Source of the DNA: Phytoseiulus persimilis
Taxonomy: Eukaryota; Arthropoda; Arachnida; Mesostigmata; Phytoseiidae
Direction of reading: 5' to 3'
Length of the DNA: 64,000 nucleotides
NCBI GenBank assembly: GCA_037576195.1
Contig: CM075101.1
Coordinates: 11,098,001 to 11,162,000, forward strand
A program made the position numbers and the translations under genes. Position 1 is the first letter of the stretch. Each line of letters begins with the position of its first letter. Positions 58,801 to 64,000 of this stretch are shown piece by piece. Below the pieces are notes generated by a model. The model was not told the origin of the DNA and made no database searches. It was given only the letters and a program-made list of their open reading frames with translations.

Positions 58801-61800
58801 AACAGCAGGCCCAGACAATTCGGGCCGAGTGGTGCTTCGTGGAGCGAGCCCACCCTGTCAATGAGCAGCAATTTCCAAAATAAACAAAGGGGCTGAAGCT
58901 GTTTAGGCGTTCAGACGCTCGGTCGACCCTTATCGATCTCTCGCGCCGTTCTTCTCGCTGTTTCTCACGTTTCTCTCACAGAGAACGAGTATCGATCACA
59001 TCCGTGCTCAGCCAGCCAGCCTGGCCGCGAGCGTCGGGCCAACCAAACTCAACCCAGACCAAATTGGATGGGGCATCACGACGACAACAACCGATAATTT
59101 CCGAGACCAAACGGAACAGGGGGAGGATGGGGGAGGGGAGACAGACAGACATAGTCAGACAGTCAGTCTGCACGCGAGTGTTGGCTTCGGTTCTGCCCCC
59201 GGCTCACCTCGAAGCACTCAACAAGCAACGGAAGTCGTAGGAACCGGCGAAACAGATAGACAGACATCCATTCTTGGGTTTGTCTGACGGTCCGTTCGCG
59301 ATATCCGCTCAGGTCCGAATACCGAATCTCAGGTCGGAACATTCTTCATATTTTTTAATATTTACGGAGTTCGAAGCCGCGGAGAGTCGAGAACCTTGGA
59401 AATCGCTATCGCGGCTCTCATTCCGGTCCCAGCTCCGGTTCTGTTCTCTGCTCGATCTGTTTCGCTCCTTGGGCTCTGGGACCGGGTTCGGCTCCTGAAA
59501 CCGTTGCAGCTTCCGAGAGTTTCTGAGCTGGGTAATTTGAAATACGGATTCATTTATGTTCTCCGCGCAGCAGTAAATTTTCGGAGACAACTGGTCGCGG
59601 GCTTTCGGAGCTCGAACAATTTTTCGGTTGTAAAACCGCGCATGGGCCCTTCCTCGAACCGAGTTCGACATCCAGTATAACATCCGCTCACGAATGGGCC
59701 AAAGTTCCGCAACGAGGCTGGGGTAGACGCAAGCGAGCGAATAAACCGAGTCACTAAAAGTCAACTTATGTCATCGTGGCCGGCACTCATGAACGAATTA
59801 GCGTTGAGGCCACTTGAGCGACAGGCACACCGTGCTCAGAATGGATTAAAAGAAGGAGCGAATGAAATACGAGCGAGTAGGTGGTGCGCATTGTTTCGTT
59901 AATCATATCTTAGGCGGCTGGTCATTCAGCGGGTCGCTCGCGTACTCTGTGAGTTACAGCCACGTGCAGTGAATAATCTGCGATCGTTAAAGTAAACCTT
60001 ATTATTCGCAGCAGCGTCTTGGAGCGTTATTCGTCCGACAATTACGTGCGGGATAATCTAATGCGCCAGGTACACTGATGACGAACAAGCTTCCTCTGCT
60101 TCTGGATGAGAGATCCAGTCACAGCAGTTACTGAGACAGGCGTCAGTTTTGTGGACGTTTGAGCGCAGCATCGGGTCTCAGTGACTGCCTCGACTAATTG
60201 TCTTTCGTCGCAGCGATGCTTCCTTGGCAAACGTTGAGGTGAGAACGAGTCCGTGCCTTGAGACAAAGGCCTCCAAAGAGCCCGGTGCGAGGCTTGCTCG
60301 CTTACCTCAAAATGCGTCGACGGAAATTCTCGTCACTCGTCTTTCCACTTAGCCCGCCTAATGACCAAATCTTGACCAACGGCTCTCCCGATTATGCGAC
60401 GATTTCCTGGCACACCTCTGAACCGGCAACGTTTTTCGGATGCGTTCACCTCTTTGCTTTCTCGACGAATCCGAGAACGATCTGATGGATCATCGGTCAG
60501 GCAGAATGGAGAGCAAAGCTGAGTTGAAGCGCAGACGGAATGTGTTAATGAGGTGTTGCACAAGCTTCCCACAAGTGGACACACAGCTTCGTCGGAGCAG
60601 ACACCGAGTATTACGCGACGCTACGTCGCCACTACGGTCAGCGGGAATCGATGACTCTTCGAAGATGGTGCTGTGGATTTCGACGTCCGGTCGAAACATC
60701 CATCAGCTGCTCCTCCGCGTGATTCGGAATCTCGGCTTCGAGGATCACGGGTGGATTCGTTCGACCGCCATGCGGAACCAGACGCGCCAGATTCCAGGAC
60801 CGCTTCTTCCTGCTGGAGCTCATCCGAGTGAGTCCTCGCCGTCGAGCGCTTCCCGACCCACTGCCCAATCATTTCGGGTTCGAGGAAACCAGTCGTTGAT
60901 TATTTCCATGGGATGAGAGCCGAATCCCAGCAGTCTGATCGGGGACAGGAACAGCGCGTGTGAAAACCCACTGGATGCGCCACCCTCCGTTAAATCACTG
61001 AGAACTTCGTGCTGAGCCAACTCTCCGATCCTGCTGGCTGTCGACATGAGAATGTGTGTTTAACATTAACTATAAGCTAATAACGCCAAGCTCACGGGTT
61101 CCTGCTGCTGCCGCTGTGGACGGCGGAGCCGCCGGCGACAGCGTCGAGACTGCAGACGTCGATGGCGCGCCATTCGAGATGATTCGGCCAGACGGAAACT
61201 GAGCTAATAGTCGTCAGTCAAAGCTCCCGCGACGAAGATCAGCCACCCCTGGTACATACACATGGATCAGCAGCTTTATCATCAGTGTCGTCGACAATGT
61301 TGACAACTGTGATTGTCAAGCGATGCCGCTTCGGAACCTCATGCGGGAGAAATATAATCCCCGGAGCGCAGCTTCGACTCCGCTGCCGGCCGCAGCTCTG
61401 GGAGACTTTGCGGAAACTTCGTCTACTTCGCGAGCGGACGAAGATTCTCGGACGGGCGGGCGATGTCATCGCTATGTGTCTTCGCCCGTCTGCCGACGTC
61501 TTCATCGCGGTCGACGGCGACAAGGGATATCCGTCATTATGATACAAAGGATTAGCTTCGACACGATTCCCACCAGTTCGAGCGTTCTGAGACCTGGGTC
61601 GCTCGGACACCTTAACGCGGGACGCGTTCGCCATGCGCAAAACATCGCTCAGGGAGCGAACGAATGAGCGATGGCTTCGGGAATAAATTATCAGGGAGCA
61701 ACTGGAGACCCGATTCGACGCCCCCGATTCGAGGGACCTCCACGTTACTCCAAATGAGATCCAGCGAGAAGCAGCGAACCTCGGAATAGCCCTGTCTATA

Positions 61801-61813
61801 TTCTCCTTTGCAG
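55801..61813 (+). other. bi: Omb intron 2 (6.0 kb), at the DKHGF/TILNS junction
   Basis: Phase-0 intron splitting the T-box between DKHGF and TILNS. I see no additional exon with convincing coding content. A compact motif-rich block at 59.78-60.08 kb is listed as a candidate enhancer. Confidence 0.7.
59781..60075. promoter_or_regulatory. Candidate enhancer block B in omb intron 2
   Basis: Contains GAATTAGC, GGATTA (59843-59848), a Sox-like CATTGTT (59889-59895), GTTAATCA (59898-59905), an E-box CACGTG (59961-59966), TAATCT (59974-59979), a forkhead-like GTAAAC (59992-59997) and GGATAATCTAATG (60051-60063). This motif density in 300 bp of non-repetitive intron is typical of developmental enhancers; function is inferred. 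Confidence 0.35.
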
Positions 61814-62037
61814 ACAATATTGAACTCGATGCACAAGTACCAACCTCGGTTTCACCTCGTTCGCACGGGGGACATCAGCAAGCTGCCTTGCTCACCCTTC
61901 AAAACGTTCGTATTCCGTGAAACGGAGTTCATAGCAGTAACAGCGTACCAGAACGAGAAGATCACTCAACTCAAGATCGACAACAATCCCTTCGCGAAAG
62001 GGTTCCGGGATACCGGCGCCGGCAAAACCAACAAAAA
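61814..62037 (+). CDS. bi: Omb/Tbx2 exon 3 (C-terminal half of T-box)
   Basis: Acceptor cctttgcag ends at 61813 and donor AA|gtaagg begins at 62038; entry is phase 0, exit phase 2. It encodes [17 protein letters not shown], then [20 protein letters not shown] and [20 protein letters not shown]. These include the helix residues that contact DNA in T-box structures (NPFAKGFRD). Lineage-specific changes are clustered in the [20 protein letters not shown] loop, where most relatives have a Tyr-Ser/Thr-Phe-Arg-Thr-Tyr pattern. Confidence 0.97.
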
Positions 62038-62119
62038 GTAAGGAATGGTCAAAAAAGCATCATCCAGCTCACAGTCGGAAACGAGCAACGAGGAGTGATG
62101 CGCACCTTCGGCTTTTCAG

Positions 62120-62220
62120 GAGGTCTGCGGGAGAACAAGATTCAAGCGAAGAAGATGAAGGAATCGAGAGCTCGTCGAGCTCCATGCTCCAGATCCACAC
62201 CGACTTCGACGTTGTTACGG
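62120..62220 (+). CDS. bi: Omb/Tbx2 exon 4 (acidic Ser-rich segment after the T-box)
   Basis: Follows acceptor cttttcag (ends 62119). It completes the split Lys codon from exon 3 and reads KRSAGEQDSSEEDEGIES, a run of serines, then MLQIHTDFDVVT, up to donor ACGG|gtgagt at 62221 (phase 1). The exon is short (101 nt) and compositionally distinctive: basic KTNKKR from the junction, then an acidic serine cluster with casein-kinase-2-like SSEEDE. Assignment rests on phase agreement, good splice sites and position; sequence conservation here is expected to be low. Confidence 0.75.
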
Positions 62221-64000
62221 GTGAGTTGAACTTACCCCAAGCTCGTATGAAGCTGGACACCGTCCTTCGCCTTTTCGTGCTGAACAGTTCCTGGCCGATG
62301 AGTTCTGGGATTCCGACCGATTTCGGATTGGGTTATGATTCCTGGTGCCGCGCATTCCATGAGAGGCGGAAAGCAAAACCCGTGAGGCGGAGTGTGAAAG
62401 CCAATTTGGAAAAATGGAACTTGAACAACGGGCGCCCGCTTCTGATTGTTGCGTAACGGCTAAGCTTCTCGGATGTTCCGCTTGCAACGGCCTTAATCGT
62501 CGCTCGTCTCTCACGACGAGCCGAAAGTGACCACTTAGCTAACTCCTCTGAATAGCTTCGCCCGCGTGTGTGGTCCACCAATAGAGTGAGCACCGGCCAC
62601 AGCCACAGTTGGATCTTCTGAAAGCGTGAAAACGGCAGGCTTTCCTGGAAAATTAACGATCGCCGGACTCACTCAGCTTTCGTTTCACTGCTGATGTCTG
62701 AGGCGGACCGAAATTTCACGCCGACTCGGAGGTCCATCCCTTCCGAACGTGGCTGTCATGCTCGACTCGTCGAGTGCTGCCCTGGGACTCGACACGATCG
62801 TGGAGACATTCTGGTTATTTTTAGATTGTCCAACGAGATGGCTCGTTCTCGCTAACCGCCCTTCCGCGAGACGACATCTCCTCGAGCATCTGACAAGACC
62901 AGACCCGCCGATGAGCGGGCGGGCGGGCGGTCCCGAGCTTCCGACTCAATTTCCAGATCTCCCTTAGTCCAGAACACGATTTCCGTGGAGTCTCGTCACC
63001 AGTTCTGGATCGTGGAGTTCCAGCCTCCGCTTCCCAGTGAGTTCCCGCTCCATCAGAAGTTCTTGAGAGGGGGAGATACCGTCCGGAAGATTCTATGCCA
63101 AGGTGTCGACGACCCGTTTCGAAGGAGCCCGAGCCTCCCTCGAGAGGAACGTTTGAATCGAGTGTTTTCATGCACTATTTGTTTGTGGTGGATACGAGCC
63201 TGCACGGATAACAACGACGACGACGACGACGACAAGATCGTCACTAATCTTGTTAAGCACATGTGCTTGCCAAGAGTAACAAGTCGCGACCCGCCCTGGA
63301 TCCTCCGGCAGTTCAGAAGTCCGGAGTCGGAGGAAAGGCCGGAGTGAACGCGTCCGGAGGCTTGAGAAGCGAAACGGATGCGACATTTGAGAATGAGTCG
63401 GATCAACAGCATTGCCTGACTTGAAGACAAATCTCTCTTTGACTAACGGAATGAACTCGTCGGTCGAGACATTCATTTGAACCGCGAAATGACGAACAGT
63501 TCAACAACGACTGTGGAGGCTCATTTGTGACCATGGTAGCCGTTTCCCGCTATTTTAGGGCCGCTCAACGTTTGTATTGTGAGCGCTCGTCTCGAATTTC
63601 AAGTGCTCTGAAGCGGGCTGGTTGTGTGTCGGACGAATCGGGAGTCGCTTCGGCTTAATCGCGAGGACGAGAGAAAAAAGACGACTTTGGTCAACTTTTA
63701 GAGATGTTTGATCATCAACAAAGATCGCCGTCCAGGAGCGTTGATAAACACGCAGGTGAGAACCTCGGGACGCGCTTCAGATGCGAAACTAGCGTGCGAA
63801 CGCTTCTGAAATGCGATGCTGATTAGAAATCTCCAAATTCGGAAAACACTCTTCGCCTAACAGCGCGGAATCGAAAGAAGAAGGCGGACGAAATCCTGCA
63901 CGAGAGAAGAAAAAAAATTGGCAACCGCCCGCGAAACGTCTGAGGAGAGAACTCCTATAAAATTTCTCAAGAGCAATTAAAAGATCGGGATGACAAATTC
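62221..64000. other. bi: Start of omb intron 4, right edge of window
   Basis: Begins with donor gtgagt. I found no further exon with the required phase-1 entry, so the rest of the coding region lies to the right of the window. A GGGC run is at about 62917 and the ACG repeat at 63214. Confidence 0.5.
63214..63233. repeat. (ACG)n microsatellite downstream of omb exon 4
   Basis: Consecutive ACG trinucleotides, without a supporting exon context. Confidence 0.9.

Larger units (their letters stand above)
41337..62220 (+). other. bi: Gene model: optomotor-blind/bifid, Tbx2/3-subfamily T-box factor (4 visible exons, 3' truncated by window)
   Basis: Exons 41337-41767, 55533-55800, 61814-62037 and 62120-62220 join with phases 2, 0 and 2 and give 341 residues with an uninterrupted T-box at about 115-305. 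Diagnostic Tbx2/3 strings include [44 protein letters not shown] and [18 protein letters not shown]. In flies Omb is a nuclear repressor acting downstream of Dpp and Wg in wing, eye and abdominal patterning. The T-box intron positions agree with my recollection of vertebrate TBX2/TBX3. The C-terminal region expected in this subfamily (usually several hundred residues) is not in the window. Confidence 0.96.

Noticed and set aside
1..64000. CRISPR arrays, operons, prophage or bacterial defence genes
   Set aside because: No regularly spaced repeats with unique spacers and no prokaryotic gene organisation; the window is an intron-bearing animal chromosome.

Overview
This is a window of animal nuclear DNA, most likely from an arthropod. 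Coding sequence is split into short exons with consensus GT/AG junctions and matching phases. Introns are long (up to about 20 kb), and GC content looks near 50% by eye. Decayed transposons and microsatellites fill the gaps. A mite or other chelicerate, or a crustacean, would fit the long introns and the protein sequences, but I cannot fix the species from this window alone. There is no sign of prokaryotic, viral or organellar organisation.

Two transcription-factor genes, both on the + strand, account for essentially all the convincing coding sequence. The first (9332-31895) encodes a five-finger C2H2 protein of about 545 aa in six exons. Its fingers are of the ZNF362/ZNF384 / rotund / squeeze / datilografo type, closest in my judgement to the datilografo-like branch. 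A 20.3 kb intron separates coding exon 1 from the rest. A second ATG-bearing exon ending at 28516 in the correct phase suggests an alternative promoter close to the zinc-finger exons, and a leader-like block at 23.3-23.9 kb may be a third. The second gene (41337 to beyond the right edge) is the Tbx2/3 orthologue optomotor-blind (bifid). Four coding exons are visible (41337-41767, 55533-55800, 61814-62037, 62120-62220). They carry the complete T-box and the start of an acidic, serine-rich tail; the C-terminal exons lie outside the window.

Layout: 1-9.3 kb is intergenic, with a frameshifted Tc1-like transposase relic and a 215-bp MITE-like inverted-repeat element. 9.3-31.9 kb is the zinc-finger gene; its big intron holds a head-to-head inverted repeat, a LINE scrap and a 193-bp insertion flanked by a 14-bp direct repeat. 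31.9-33.2 kb is probable 3' UTR. 34.3-36.5 kb is a repeat nest with a dispersed 45-bp (15-residue) repeat family in both orientations, an open frame with a retropepsin-like DSGA motif, and a 5'-truncated LINE ending in a TA/A tail. 36.5-41.3 kb is intergenic or omb promoter sequence. 41.3-64 kb is omb, whose introns contain blocks rich in homeodomain, TCF, Sox/forkhead and T-box motifs that look like candidate enhancers.

I found no new enzymatic or defence system. The most unusual items are the dispersed 45-bp repeat family with the adjacent DSGA frame, the modular phase-0 design of the zinc-finger gene, where one finger is completed by the next exon, and the candidate alternative first exons. 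Exon models rest on reading-frame, phase and splice-consensus agreement plus family recognition from memory; no database search was possible.
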